From Lenzites betulinus (taxonomy: Eukaryota; Basidiomycota; Agaricomycetes; Polyporales; Polyporaceae): DNA of 64,000 bases. Below are positions 1-11,893 of this stretch, piece by piece. Below the pieces are notes generated by a model. That model did no database searches, was not told the origin of the DNA, and saw only the letters and a list, made by a program, of their open reading frames with translations. Where the stretch lies: contig JABYQU010000035.1 in NCBI GenBank assembly GCA_022264855.1, forward strand, positions 248,001 to 312,000. Reading direction: 5' to 3'. The position numbers and the translations under genes are program-made. Numbering within the stretch: the first letter of the stretch is position 1; each line of letters starts with the position of its first letter.

Positions 1-1093
1 AGGTCGCTCACGATCCCTCGCGCAATAGCGATCGCATGCTCATCATCTCTTGCGAGGTGATCAGTCACACCACTTTCTGAAGAGTGCATCTGGCCGCCTC
101 CAAGCGTCTCCTCGTCCACCTCCTCTCCTGTTGCTGCTTTGACGAGCGGCGGGCCTGCGAGGAAGATTCGCCCTTGTTCTCGCACAATGATATTCTCGTC
201 GGCCATCGCAGGTACGTAGGCACCGCCTATGCAGAGCAGCGCGTTAGCCCTGCATTGACGCGGTGGAGCGTCACCGTACCTGCGACTGAGATGCCGTGGA
301 CGATGGCAATCTGGGGGATACCCAGCGCGGACATCTGGGCCATGTTGTAGAATATACGGCCAAAGTGCTCCTTGTCTGGGAAGACCTGCGCTCAAATGTT
401 AGAACCGCGACGAGAAGCTGCAGAGTGTATTCTTACGTTCGCTTGATGTGGTAGGGCAGCGCCTCCGGATTCCACTACGTAAACACATGGAAGCCCATGC
501 TCCCTCGCAACTTCTTGCGCACGTAAGTGTTTCTTGACCTGTACATGGTGGCTTCGTCAGTGCATATATGTGTCTCGGAATGTTATGACGCGAACCGTGA
601 GTGGGTAGTATGACCCGCCCTTGACCGTAGCATCGTTCACCACAACTACACACTCGCGGCCGGATATACGACCGATGCCGGTAATGATGCCTGCCGCTGG
701 AACATGTTCTCTGTAGACCTCATGCGCGGCGAGCGGGGACAGTTCAAGAAACGGGGTATGTGGGTCCAGCAAGAGCGCTAGCCTACCACATTCGTCAACA
801 TTCTGCCCGGGCATGTACGTCGGGACTAAGAAGACAACCACGAACCTCTCGCGAGGTAGCTTCTTCCCCTTGCTCCTCATGCGCTCGGACGCTTTCGCGC
901 CGCCGCCCTCCCTGACTTTGGCCAGCGTGCCTTCTAGATCCGCGACCAGTGCATCCATAGACTCGGCCTTCGCCCTAAACTCTGGCGACGTAGTCGAAAT
1001 GAGCGAGGGGAGAACAGATGGATGGTAGGCCCTCCGTGCTCCCAGAGCTAAGCTCCTCTGCGCGACTCGGACGCTGTGCCCTGCGAGCCGCAT
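1..1093 (-). CDS. mccB: Methylcrotonoyl-CoA carboxylase beta subunit (partial, 5' end)
   Basis: Carboxyltransferase subunit of the mitochondrial biotin enzyme that carboxylates 3-methylcrotonyl-CoA in leucine breakdown. Read on the minus strand from the ATG at 1093, it begins with a basic, Arg/Ser-rich mitochondrial presequence. Family motifs follow in order: [39 protein letters not shown], a segment beginning [23 protein letters not shown], and a segment ending [17 protein letters not shown]. Joining them needs short introns: about 783-845, one of about 57 nt near 540-596, one near 390-435 and one near 245-275. The last exon runs off the left edge, so the C-terminal half is missing. It is divergent from PRP31. 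Family assignment is strong; the downstream splice sites are approximate. Confidence 0.92.
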
Positions 1094-1543
1094 ATTGGGT
1101 ACGATACCTCGAAAGTGTTAGAGAGCTGTAGTGCGTTAGATGTGGACGATGTAGAAGAGGTCAAGGGGCGAGCGCTGTGTACACCTCCGTCCGGAACATG
1201 GACGCGGTGGCGAGCCCGGGTGGTCAGCTGAGCAGACGCGACCGCGCGCGTCTTCCCCGCATATGTCATCGTTGGAGCAACTCTTCATGTGGAACGGACG
1301 CTACGCGATTATTTGTTCAAAAGAACAACCCCGGATCGCCCATGTTCACGATAAATTGTATGGATCGTGCACGCGATTCGAACAAGCTGCTGAATTCGCA
1401 GCAGCGTTGAATGCGGGGTACTCAAAGTGATCGGTAAACCCTACACTATGGTTACAGAAATGGCCGACGAGCTTTAGCAACACCGTGCCGGTCCGTGCGC
1501 CTATGCGCGTCCGCCACCTTTGCGCTTGACGTCCAACTGCACT
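1094..1543. promoter_or_regulatory. Divergent intergenic region between mccB and PRP31
   Basis: About 450 bp between two start codons facing away from each other, so it should hold both promoters. I see no convincing gene or repeat in it. Confidence 0.5.
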
Positions 1544-3630
1544 ATGAGTTCACTCGCCGACGAGCTACTTGCCGATCTCGAGGGCCTTTCCGAGGGCGAA
1601 GGAGAGTACGAAGAAAATGAGGAGCCGCAGCAGGAGCAACCCCAGGCGAGCGGGTCGTCCTCAGTAGCCGCGGGAGTCAAGCGTAAGGCATCTGCCTCGG
1701 ACGACGAGATGTCGGATGCGGAGGGCGGCGAAGATGGCGAGGACCAGGAGGGCGCGGTCGGGAGTCTTGTGCTTGAAGGCGGTATGAAGCCTGCCGAAGA
1801 GCTGGACGCAGATGAGGTGCAGCGCATGGAGCTAGGCAAGGTGGACGATGTGCGCAAAGTGGCGAAGCTGGAGGGGAGCAAGCGTATGATCGACATTCTC
1901 AAGGTCGGTCTCTTGGGGTTCTTACTGAATCGCGCTCTGACATCTGTGCAGGAAATCGAGAAATACCAAGCCAACCCGAGCACACCGGAGCAGATGGCCT
2001 TGCCCACACATTCCAATCCAGAATACAACCTCATTGTACAGGCGAATAATCTGTCGGTGGATGTTGACAATGAAATCATGGTCGTTCACAAGGTGCGCCC
2101 CATATATATATATCTTCACCTCCTAACTAACGCGCCGTTAAGTTCATCCGTGATCATTATGCGCCCAAATTCCCGGAACTGGAGCAACTTGTGGCGGACC
2201 CTGCAATGTACATTCGTTCGGTCAGGGCGCTGGCCAACTCGGAAGATCCTACCAAAGTGAACCTCCAAGGTGTTCTCCCGCCGGCCATCATCATGAGTGT
2301 GCTCGTTACCGCGACGACCACGTCTGGGCAGCCACTAGTCGATTCGGACTGGAAGGCTGTAGAGCGCGCTTGCGACCTCGCGGACCGTTTGGAGGAGGCC
2401 CGGAAGAAGGTATGTGTTCATCTGCTGTGCCTGTCCAACATGATGACCAAATCATATACTGCAGATATTCATGTACGTCAGCTCACGAATGAATATCCTT
2501 GCACCCAACCTATCCGCTATCGTCGGTACCACCACAGCTGCGAAATTGCTCGGTGTTGCTGGAGGTCTCTCGGGCATTGCCAAGATGCCGGCGTGTAACG
2601 TCCATGTAGGTGCTCTGCGGCATCCCTGTGTGACGTCCTATTCTAACCCACTCTGTCCATAGCTACTGGGAGCCCAAAAGAAGATTGCGGCTGGTTTCTC
2701 CTCCGTAACGCAAAGGAGGCACACCGGCTTCGTGTTCCAGTCCGACCTCGTTCAGCAAACCCCACCTGAGTACCGCATGAAGGTGCAGCGCACGATCGGC
2801 GCGAAATGCGCGTTGGCGGCACGTATGGACCTTGAGCGGCAAAGGAGAGACGGTAAGTCCATCCCTGCGGTACAGTTGTGACCCTTATTCACTTCATTTT
2901 AGGCGCGTACGGTGACCAGCTACGAGAAAAGATCGAGAAGCACATTGACCGACTTGCCGCGCCACCCCCGAGCAAGATCGTCAAGGCTCTTCCTATCCCG
3001 AACGACGGCCCCAAGAAGCGTCGTGGAGGCAAACGGTAAGCGCGTGTCCTGGTTCTCTAACGCCGCCTCGGGGTCTAACACCCATCATCATAGCGCGCGC
3101 AAGGCCAAGGAAGCCTACGCGCAGACCGAGCTTCGCAAGCTGCAGAACCGCATGGCGTTTGGCGAGGCCGAGGAGGAGGTCGGCGCGTTCGACCAGACGA
3201 AGGGGCTCGGCATGATTGGCACCGGCAAGGTGCGGGCAGGTGTCGGCGAGGCGAAGAGCCACGGTGCGTGTCGTCCCCTTCTCGCGCTTCTGCGGTTCTT
3301 CCTTTGACGCGTTGGCTGATCCCGATCGCGTTCGCAGCGAAATTGTCGAAGGCGAACAAGCTGCGCGTCGCAGCACTGACGAAGGCCGCCCAGAGCGGCA
3401 CGGCTACGTCAGGCACGGCCACCTCTCTGACCGTGACCCCTGTCCAAGGTGCGTTGGTGTATTTTGGACGCGTCTGTGAACGGCGCGGGGTGCTGACGCG
3501 TCGTGGGACAGGTTTCGAGTTGACGAACCGCGCTGCAGCTGCGCAGCGTGTGAAGGAGGCCAACGAACGATGGTTCTCGAATGGCACTTTCTCCTTCGTG
3601 GGACAGAAGGGCACGAACACGCAGAAGTAA
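1544..3630 (+). CDS. PRP31: Pre-mRNA splicing factor PRP31
   Basis: U4/U6 snRNP protein that binds the 15.5K-U4 snRNA complex and helps assemble the tri-snRNP in the nucleus. Nine exons (introns 1904-1951, 2093-2142, 2410-2464, 2606-2662, 2853-2902, 3036-3093, 3264-3337, 3449-3511) give 543 residues. The N-terminus is the typical [14 protein letters not shown] followed by an acidic region. The middle is the Nop domain, with the stretch [20 protein letters not shown]. The C-terminal Prp31 domain has [39 protein letters not shown] and AFGEAEEEV. An in-frame TTG lies upstream, but the ATG at 1544 matches the family start. Length is close to other fungal PRP31 proteins. Downstream it converges on ISU1. 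Confidence 0.96.
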
Positions 3631-3833
3631 ATGAGGCATACGACGGCTGACGCTGTATACACGATACGCAGCACACACGATGAGCGATGGGTCATGAATA
3701 GGTCACCAAGGTGGTGCATGAATAGTTTACTACATGGTGTATAATGCGACGCGGATACGATATGCAAACATGCGGGGATACTGTTACACAATGCGAGAAA
3801 GAGAGGGCACGCAACCGGGACTACTAAAGTACT

Positions 3834-4575
3834 TTATGCAGAGGGGGGATGTGCGGTTGCTACCGTCTCGCCTGTTGCTGCGCTCTGGGAGACGTCGATG
3901 AAACCGGGTTTCTTCGGCTCACCCGCCTTGGTGCGCTTCTTCCTGTAATCCCGAATGGCCGAGCGGATGGCGTCCTCAGCAAGCACTAGATGGATGGTCA
4001 GTACGAGTGGCGAGGTGGAGCGGAGATAAAGAACGCACTTGAGCAGTGGAGTTTAACCGGGGGCAAGCAAAGCTCCTTGGCGATCTCCGTGTTTTTGATT
4101 TTCTCGGCGTCCTCCAACGACAAGCCCTTGACACGCTCGGTCATATACGAGCTCGATGCAATGGCACTCCCGCACCCGAACGTCTTAAACTTGACGTCCG
4201 AGATGATGCCGTTTTCGTCGACTTTGATTTGGAGTTTCATGACATCTCCACACCTGATGACGAACCGGGGTCAGCCCGACGGCGACCACGACAAACACGG
4301 TGAGAGACAAGACGTACGCAGGAGCACCCACCAAACCCGTGCCTACGTTGGGGTCGTTCTTTGGGAGAGAGCCAACCTGGGGAGGGACGAGATGAGTTAT
4401 CTGATAACACGACAACATATGGGGGTCGAGACTGGTCGAGACGTACGTTTCTGGGCTGTTCGTAGTGCGAGATGACCTTTTCGTGATATGCGCGGGCCAA
4501 AACAGGCCTGAGTGCGGGCCTGGCCGCGCGGGACGAGGCGTTGGCGAGAGACTTTGCGACTGCTGAGCGGAGCAT
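3834..4575 (-). CDS. ISU1: Mitochondrial iron-sulfur cluster scaffold (IscU type)
   Basis: Scaffold on which Nfs1 and frataxin build [2Fe-2S] clusters in the mitochondrial matrix. Four exons (introns 4377-4446, 4254-4317, 3986-4038) give 184 residues. The first 30 or so residues are an Ala/Arg presequence ending near [13 protein letters not shown]. The three cluster cysteines are visible in the family contexts [26 protein letters not shown] and LHCSMLAEDA. The LPPVK motif recognised by the Hsp70 chaperone Ssq1 immediately precedes the third cysteine. The C-terminal tail after RDYRKKR is a short, variable extension. The gene is divergent from the GPC1 gene across 335 bp. Confidence 0.96.
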
Positions 4576-4910
4576 GGCTGGTGGTGGTGGTGGGAGAGGG
4601 GGACGACTGGGCGTTGACTCCGGCAACGGATGGCGTCGGCCGCATATTAATACGACATTAGCTCAAGCTCTCCACCAATGACTCCACGTGGCGCGCACGG
4701 CCGTCCCGCTTCGTCATGGGTCACGGGTCACGTGAATGGACCGGGAGCGCGGCTTACCTCAGCAGAATTTCCGGATGCGGGGTGCAGTGGCTTGTCGTCA
4801 CTGTTGCCACTCTGGGCCGCGTTCAGGCGCGTCGCACATGCGTTCGCTCTTTCCTCCGCTTTCTCCTCCGCCCATCAGCATTGTCCTCGTCCGCAGCGCG
4901 CACGCCAGAC
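4576..4910. promoter_or_regulatory. Divergent intergenic region between ISU1 and GPC1
   Basis: 335 bp shared by two outward-facing genes. A CCAAT pentamer sits near 4674, the only recognisable promoter-type motif. No other gene is visible. Confidence 0.4.
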
Positions 4911-6765
4911 ATGGCCACACCATCCTCCTCTAGACCACCGTCCCCGCCGAGCATGAGCAGGCGCGACAGCGGCTCCGGCGTGTTCTCCATCCCGTTCGAA
5001 CGCTTCAAGCGCGACGACATCTCCGACTGGGCCAGTGGGTTCACGCTGCTCGGTGTGTATCAGTTGTGTCGCTCCTACTGTCGCGCTCTTACGCGTCGTG
5101 ACAGACACAATGGAGACATACTTCGACTCGCATCTCGACCTCCTGCAACGGAACCTAGCCAAGACCAGCGACCGTCTCAAGATGCGCGCAGAGGAAACTC
5201 TGAATGATATCAAGAAAGACGTGCTCAAGGACACCGTTTTCAAGAGGCTGCCTTCGTCGAGTGTCCAGCTCGAGCGCGAGCTACAGCGGTACAAGCTAAA
5301 GGTACGAACGTGCGACCGAGACCCTCGGACTCTGTCTGACCGTGAAGCGTTCCTTAGGTATCCCAACGCCTCCTCACGATAACACAAACGTGGCACTCTG
5401 CGAAGGTCATACGGACCCGCGAGAAGGTCACATTCTTCATGGCCGTGATGTCCTTGCTTCTCACCGCCCTCCTGTTCGGGATGGCCCCAGAGTATGTGGC
5501 GCCTCGATCACCCTCACTGCGATGACTGACTCGTGAACTCAGATGGATTCATGTCGCCTATACCGTTCAAGCTGCATACTACCTCCCCATGCGCGTGTAC
5601 ATGTACAAGAAACGCGCCTGGCACTACTTCCTCTTCGACTTATGCTACTACTGCAGCCTCCTCGACTTGATCTTCCTCTGGGCGATGCCAGATAGTCCTG
5701 CTCTCTTCGTCGCCTGTTACTGTCTATCTCTCGGGTCATTGGCCAGCGCCGTAATCACATGGCGAAACAGTCTAGTCTTCCACGATTGGGATAAGGTTAC
5801 CTCCCTGTTCATCCATATCTATCCTCCTCTGGTCTTCTCTGTCATCCGGTAAAGTTTTGCATACATATATGCGCCAGACTTGGCTCACATTTCAACCAGG
5901 CATTGGTATCCCGGCGCCAATGAGCGTTTCCCTGCGATTCGAGATGTACCACACCTCCCGCCGTGTAGATCACTCCTGCTGAGCGCCATCCTCTGTAGGA
6001 CATCTCCTTGTTCACTGCGTCCAGGCTTGGCATGCTAATCTATGCTCCACTTCCAGATATGATTTGGCAGCTCCTGTACTGGAAGGTATGCGCCACCCGA
6101 GCTCCTCAATCAGGCCAAGTTGAACTAATACCCGTTCGATATCTAGTTTGTATTGATAGACCGTCGCGCAAAGGTCGAATCTGGGCAGCGAATCACGTCT
6201 TTCACATTCCTCCTCAATGACAAGCGTGGCGCTATTGGACGCTCCCTCGCCCGGATTCCTCCGCAGTATCGCGAAATCTCCTTCATGGGTGGACAGCTGG
6301 GTACGTGAGCCTTTATTAACGAGGTCTCACTCATTCTCACTCTTTTCTTAGCGTACTCGGTGGTCACAGAGTTGCCGGCGGTCTTCCTTCTGTACGATAG
6401 CGCATTCTGGAGTGCCGCATACGTGCTCTTGCTTTTCGCTGTTAGCGTGTGGAACGGAGGAGGCTTCTACATTGAAGTATTTGGCCGCAAGTAAGTCGCT
6501 CTCGGCCATCATCCCATGCAGATTCTGAATTGCGTGATCCAGATTCGAGCGGGAACTCGAGGCATTGCGCAAGGAGCTAGCTGAAGTCACGGCGAGATCG
6601 GAGCGGTCCAGTCCCACGTTCGGCCCGCAGAGCGACGACGATCTGACCACCGTGTCCATGTCACCCAATCTCTCCCACAAGGCACTTTCGCCTTCCATCT
6701 CGGAAGTCGAGCTCCCACAGGAGGTCGTGGCACAGCAGCCACCACAGAACGGCGTAGCTCAATGA
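4911..6765 (+). CDS. GPC1: Glycerophosphocholine acyltransferase, GPC1 family (DUF2838)
   Basis: Membrane enzyme of the family that acylates glycerophosphocholine with acyl-CoA to give lysophosphatidylcholine, probably in the ER. Nine exons (introns 5053-5104, 5302-5357, 5492-5542, 5849-5899, 5995-6056, 6086-6146, 6301-6351, 6491-6542) give 472 residues. After a Ser/Pro-rich N-terminus and a charged coiled-coil-like stretch come several hydrophobic helices. The family core is readable: NSLVFHDWDKVTSLFIHIYP, then HWYPGANERFP, LYMIWQLLYWK, and VLIDRRAKVESGQRITSF followed by LLNDKRGAIG. The C-terminus is cytosolic, with a coiled coil (FERELEALRKELAEVTA) and a low-complexity tail. Family assignment is firm; the acyl donor and acceptor are inferred from yeast Gpc1. 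Confidence 0.9.
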
Positions 6766-7109
6766 CGCCCGTAGGCTTGATGTGGCCCCCGGATTCACGA
6801 AATAGGACATTCTCCACGATGTATCACGACGTTTCACGAATACTGTACTGTCACGCCCCGACTTATTCCTACTCTCGACTTCTTGTCGACATATGTGTAT
6901 CTACGTTCCCCCACGACTTGCCGTTACAACCCTGATCTATTCTCCCGCGTTGTGGTATCTTACGGATATGTGTTGTAGTGTCCGATCTACGAATAGAAAT
7001 CGCCTCCTATATTGTGATTATGAGTATACTCAAACGCCCGGTTGCTTGATCTCCACCGCAAGTGGCTAGGTTCGTTCCAAACTCCTCGCACGTGGGTCTT
7101 GGTTTGAGA
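6766..7109. other. Convergent intergenic region
   Basis: 344 bp between the stop codons of the GPC1 and F-box genes, AT-richer than the flanking coding DNA. It presumably holds both 3' ends. No gene, repeat or structured element is apparent. Confidence 0.4.
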
Positions 7110-9584
7110 CTACGCAAGTGGCTCCGTCGCTCGAGCTCTACGCATGAGCCAGTCGGGAAGGGGGTCGAACCTAGCCCATCGCGTCCCGTCGCGGTCTGCA
7201 AGTGCGATGCCAAGCTCGTGCAGGTCCAGTGCTAAGATGCTGAACCTGGAGACATTGTAGTCCGATCTGTGGCGCATAGCGTTAAGTATGAATGACGCAG
7301 AATATGTGGTAGATGATAGGGTGTGTACGCACGCATGCATGGGCCAGGTCAGCTTGAAGATACGGATCTCCTCCAGCGCGGGCAGCTGTTCTCTCTGTGT
7401 GGTGAGGAACCCTACGAAGGCATTCCAGGCGGTGCGTTCCGCCTCGTGGCGGCCCGGCTGGGGTATGCTATGTGGGACGGGTGATCAGTACAACGCATAC
7501 GTTTCCGAGGGGCTTTAACATACTTGAGCGTGAATGCTGGGAGAACGAGTTTTCTGAGGGACAGATGTGGTCCCGTCCAGGCGGACACTGGGAGGACTTT
7601 GTCAAGCTACCATGGGCGTCGTGAGCTCGGGTGAGGGGGAGAAGTACTTCGCGACTATACACTCACGTCCACCACGTCTAGCGAGTCAAAGCGCAGCTCC
7701 GTGAGGTTGGGACAGAGGTCCAGCACAGGGGGATACGCCGTTGCGTCCCCATGCGGGATTCCCGAGAGACAAATAGTGTCGATCTTGCTACCATGTATCT
7801 TGAGGAAGTCTGTAGGATCGTCTGCAGTCGACTCGAGGACTGTGCTGTACGTGAAATGGCGCAGGCGCGGGAGGCTACCGAGGACGGAATTGTTCCAGGC
7901 TCATTTCTGCGATATCTGACATGGCAACGTACCTCATAGACTGGAACACCCGGAAGATGCGTGGGCCGGGATTGATGACCGTCAACCGTTCGAGCTGCGG
8001 CAACACATCGGGGTGCACGTCGTCGAGCCCCGCACCGCAACCCCCCCGGAGGGAGAGTTCCCGCAGGTGCGGGAACTTGAGGAAGTCCCGGGGCGCAAAG
8101 GGGACAGCCTGCGCGTGATGCTCGTGCGCCTGCTCCAGCTTGCTCACTTGTCCCTCCGGGAGACATTTGGCGTGCCCTAGCAAGACAGGGAAGTGGAAAG
8201 ACAGGACGCGTTCGAGGTTCTTCATCATAGGGATAGTGATTGGAGCTGAATGCCCTGAGAGCACGAGCGTCTCCGGCACGAATATCTCCCGCACGAACGC
8301 AGCGAGGACGGCGGAGGATTGCACGCGGTAGATAAACCCATATACTGCGCGTTCGGAGGGAAGATAGGGGACCGTATACAGATATGGAATACCTAGCCGC
8401 TGCGCGTCCTCTTGAGTTTCGTGTTCGATCACCAAAGAAATCCCAGGGAGCACGTACGTGGAATCGTTTGTTGACAAGGACGACGTTCCGGCGCGCAGTA
8501 TTGGCCCTCACTTCGGCGGGTCGATGGAAAAATCCTACGGTAAGCGCGGGATAGGTGTTCCGATGGATGTCGGTAACACGGTCGAGTATCTGGGACCAGA
8601 CTTTGTCCGGAAGGTCTAGGAGCTTGGATGCCCCTTCTGGTAAATCCGCGCGCAGCTGCAGAAGATCTGTCCAACGTATCATGCTAAGCAAAAAACATGA
8701 GCATTTCTGCCGAACTCCAGGGAAGCGGAATACGTTTATGCACGCACTTCTTCCCCTCACCGAGCACTACCTTTTCGCGGTCTATGCGAGACAGCTGGTT
8801 CGGGTATTGTTTCCAGTTCTCGAGCCAGTTGTTCCCGTCTCGGATCTGAATGGTTTTCAAAGAAGGGTTGTCAGGGCAGAAGGGCCGGAAAGACGTCGTG
8901 CTGATGTATTCGAGAGACGAAAGCTCTTTCAGGCTTGTCTCTATCGACCCTGCCGACATGAAATAGAGGCTTGTGTCGATACGTTTCTAGGCCGGCGTTC
9001 GCCACTGTCAGCACGTGTAATGTACGGATGCATAGACCGTGTCGACGTACGAGGTTCGTCCAACTGGGAAAGGCCGCGGCGACCGCAGCGTACAGAGACA
9101 TGGTGTTCTGCGCCGTCAGGTGTCCCCCTGGCGTAGCCTTGAGATATAGTCTCGAGGGGTTGATTCTTTGAAGACCACGCTTGAGGCCGGACGCGCTGTC
9201 ATCCAAGGATATGTCAAACCCAATGAACAGGGTGTGGATGTTCGGGCCGGCCGCTAGAAGTTGGTTGAAACGATTGTTGTAGCCGCCCTCGATGCGCAGG
9301 CGACGGAGGTATGTGCCTTGTTTGATTCCTCTTCCGTTGACTTTGCCCGCGGCGCCAGCTAGCGCGTTCACTTGGCGTTTCGTGCGCAATATGGCGGACT
9401 CGTACAGCGCGGGCTCCCCCAGGTAGTGCCATCGCTTGGAAACTAGAAGCAGGTGAGGTACGGTGGAACGCGGGGTCCCTGCGAACGACGTTGACGATCC
9501 CCAGGATTCGAATGTATCGGAAGGGACAACGAGGGCCAGGTACAGTATGAGCTCCAAGATTTCGTCGGGGACATTTTCTGTCAT
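7110..9584 (-). CDS. F-box protein of an expanded Agaricomycete family (intact copy)
   Basis: Probable substrate adaptor of an SCF ubiquitin ligase. Eight exons (introns 8987-9050, 8684-8747, 8409-8457, 7875-7932, 7607-7666, 7468-7523, 7246-7332) give 678 residues. The N-terminal F-box-like segment is VPDEILELILYLAL, followed by LLLVSKRWHYLGEPALYESA. Later segments look like irregular leucine-rich repeats (FPHLRELSLRGG, LPRLRHFTYST, CPNLTELRFDSL). It ends near LHELGIALADRDG, a C-terminal feature I associate with this family. The 87-nt last intron has a length divisible by three and could be retained. The left edge of the 3.5-kb duplication, at 7904, falls inside intron 4, so only this copy has the 3' exons. 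Targets are unknown. Confidence 0.82.
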
Positions 9585-11446
9585 GGTTGGAGTTGATCGC
9601 AAGCCGGTGGCTGTGAGATTTGGAAGTGATTGTGAGCGTCGCTTTTGTACTTGGGCGTCATTGCGCCCTGCAAGATCAGTACGTATTTGAATGAAGATCG
9701 CGGAACGGTAACATATGCATGTGATCGGATGCATGGGACGCCGGACGTGGCCGCCCAGGTCTTGTTGTAAGCTACCACGAATCGGAACGCGACAGCGGTT
9801 GGGGCAAAGTCCCCGCAAACTGGCACGACAAACATTTCGTCGTGATTATCATCATGTGCGCGCGGAAGGACGTGTTTATCAGGCCCCCAGGGAATTGGCT
9901 GAACCACTGACGTCAAAGCTCTCCCATGCTTGTCCGCTAACAACCCAACCTTCGAATGGACAACCTGTACCTCTCAGGGCCGCCTTTGCTGATTGATAGC
10001 CTACTGCTTCGAGTTTGCTTTCATAGTAGGTCCTATGGCTACGCCGGGTTTAGCCATTCCCATACTAGTGCGATAGCATGCGTTGGGGACACGTACGGTG
10101 AATCAGACACGCCGACTTGCTTCGTTATTTTGTCATACAATCCGTACATCGATAGCTTGGATAGGACAGGCCTTGTGAAACAAGTCGTTTAAGTGCATGT
10201 CCAACAGTGAATAGTAATGTTCTCACCTAAACTTGGGATTCTGTCGATGTTTCGGAGACACCCCGCGTCTGTAGCCATTTATTAGAATATCGCTCTCACG
10301 AGGAGATCCAGCAACAAAGCATAACGCTGCCAAATGTAAGCCTACGGCAGTGATCACATGTATGCAGATCTTACAGTCGTTGCAGGCGGATACCGTGGGT
10401 GTCGGAGAAGCATAGCGTGAATGGACGAAGGGCATTGAGGTGAACTCGACTGAAGGCTTGTTGAGTTTGTAGGGCGCTACAAGACCTGCACTTACATTAT
10501 GAGGTATTTCTACTTCGTAGAAGGATGACTGACAACCTACCATCAATGTGGGATAATCTCGCATACAAGGCCCTCGCGCAATCTACGGCTACCGTTTCGC
10601 GCATATCTTGGGGAACCTCCCCGATGACAATCCGACTGATGTAAATCGGCCGTAGCATACGGGAAGCCAGTGCACCTTGTATACCGAGGACGTTCCACGA
10701 TGCTATCTTGTCGCTGCAAGACATGGAGAGCGTGGGAGGAGAATCAGCGCGACCTGGCTTGGTACGCATAACGCCATACAGTGAGTAGTTGTCGCGCCCT
10801 CTCGATGTCGCGTTTAGAGGCCTCTCAGGATGTTCTGTAGAATCTTTCAATGCGGCCATCACTGCAACCTGAAAGGAGGCTAAGTAACGCGTCGATGCGT
10901 CTCCACCTGAACAGACGGAGTCAGCCGAACGCTGCTGATTGATTATCCCAACAATACCATACATGGGACGGTGGAGATATACATGTCCAATTCGGCCTCT
11001 TCGCGTAACGAGAATGTACCATCCTCGTGTTTGGACAGCCAGTACGATGTACCGTCCAAGGAGCAGAGCCGTCCTATCTCTTCCAGTAACCATCGTATGA
11101 ACCCACGTCTGGCTAGAACCTCGGCGTGGCTGTCATGGAGAGCGTCCCCTTCCTTTGGTAGTCGTGCGGCCGGTAGACACTTCGAGCCTGTACCAAGGGA
11201 TACGACTTGCGTTTTCTCCGAGGTGCGCAAAACGAATCCCGCCAAAATCGTAAATTGACCGTCGGGAGGTTTAAAATTGAGTTGCGAGTACGCGGCAAGC
11301 ACCAGGGAAGCGACCGCGTCCGGAGAGTCCTCCGGCATGCATATCCCTAGCTCTGAGCAACAGTCAGGACTTGTGTAAGACGGAGAGTTTGTGGATCGAG
11401 GCTAGCTGAAGGGTCCGAGAGGAAAAGCCTGCGTGACAATGAACGT
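7904..11446. repeat. Direct repeat S, left copy (3,543 bp)
   Basis: This stretch reappears at 15406-18948 with a constant offset of 7,502 bp. Wherever I compared the two, including every open frame, they were identical. It contains F-box exons 1-3 plus most of exon 4, and the complete TAD1 gene. The left boundary is at the shared TTTCTGCG (7904) and the right at the shared GAACGT (ending 11446). Flanking bases differ outside these points. Confidence 0.95.
9879..11338 (-). CDS. TAD1: tRNA-specific adenosine deaminase TAD1 (ADAT1), copy 1
   Basis: Deaminates A37 of tRNA-Ala to inosine; ADAR-type catalytic domain. Six exons (introns 10907-10962, 10477-10540, 10327-10374, 10172-10226, 10033-10096) give 390 residues. 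Zinc ligands and the catalytic glutamate are visible: HAE in [17 protein letters not shown], the cysteine of STVPCGDAS, and the cysteine of [24 protein letters not shown] and VLGIQGAL are further family signatures. The C-terminus ends with the usual [15 protein letters not shown] and WESFDVSG. The start at 11338 gives a normal fungal N-terminus ([14 protein letters not shown]). The gene lies head-to-tail upstream of the F-box gene, 294 bp apart, wholly inside the duplicated segment. Confidence 0.93.
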
Positions 11447-11893
11447 GCTTCCTAATAGTGGGATACCGTTCGTTAGAGGTCACCTAGGACACAGAATTAA
11501 CTCCAGAAAGATCCGCTCGTTTAGCGCTTTCTGGGCTCGATGTTAATTGCTAGTTTCCGGGGGTGCGGTGAGACGAAAGTCGACCAGCCGGCACGTGACC
11601 TGCGGGGTGCACGTGACCAACGCGTCGCGCTTCTACGGACGCGCCTCGCGGACTGCCTGGTACGCTCGTTAGCTATCCGCAACGCGATCGCATGCACGCG
11701 GTGAACCAGGTGTCCTTCGACGAGGATCAAAGGCCGGAAGACTCTCGCTCGAGCGCGAGGAAGCGAGCCCGACTCGCCCCTAAGAGCTAAGCACTACAGT
11801 CGGGCACGCTGATCGCGCCTGCGCGCTCGCGCGCTCCGACTCCCCCTGCATAGCGAGCTCTAAAGCGAATATCCATCATAATCTAAAGTTTTT
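11447..11893 (-). other. Non-coding 3' end of the Ngaro-like element
   Basis: 447 bp downstream of the recombinase stop. Ngaro elements usually end in split direct repeats (B1-A2-B2) here; I could not delineate such repeats by eye and the A1 partner at the 5' end is absent. The stretch is GC-rich with runs of CGCG near 11810-11850. There is no coding signal. Confidence 0.5.

Noticed and set aside
7875..7932. Initial impression that the F-box gene was frame-broken at the duplication edge
   Set aside because: Using the acceptor CGGTAG gives a 58-nt intron that restores the frame, and the whole model sums to a multiple of three.
7678..8760. 360-codon minus-strand frame across the F-box gene (and its twin at 15111-16262)
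   Set aside because: It follows the real exon only at its start and then reads through introns and the wrong frame; the spliced model gives continuous leucine-rich sequence.
8555..9136. 193-codon plus-strand frame opposite the F-box exons
   Set aside because: Antisense shadow of the F-box coding sequence.
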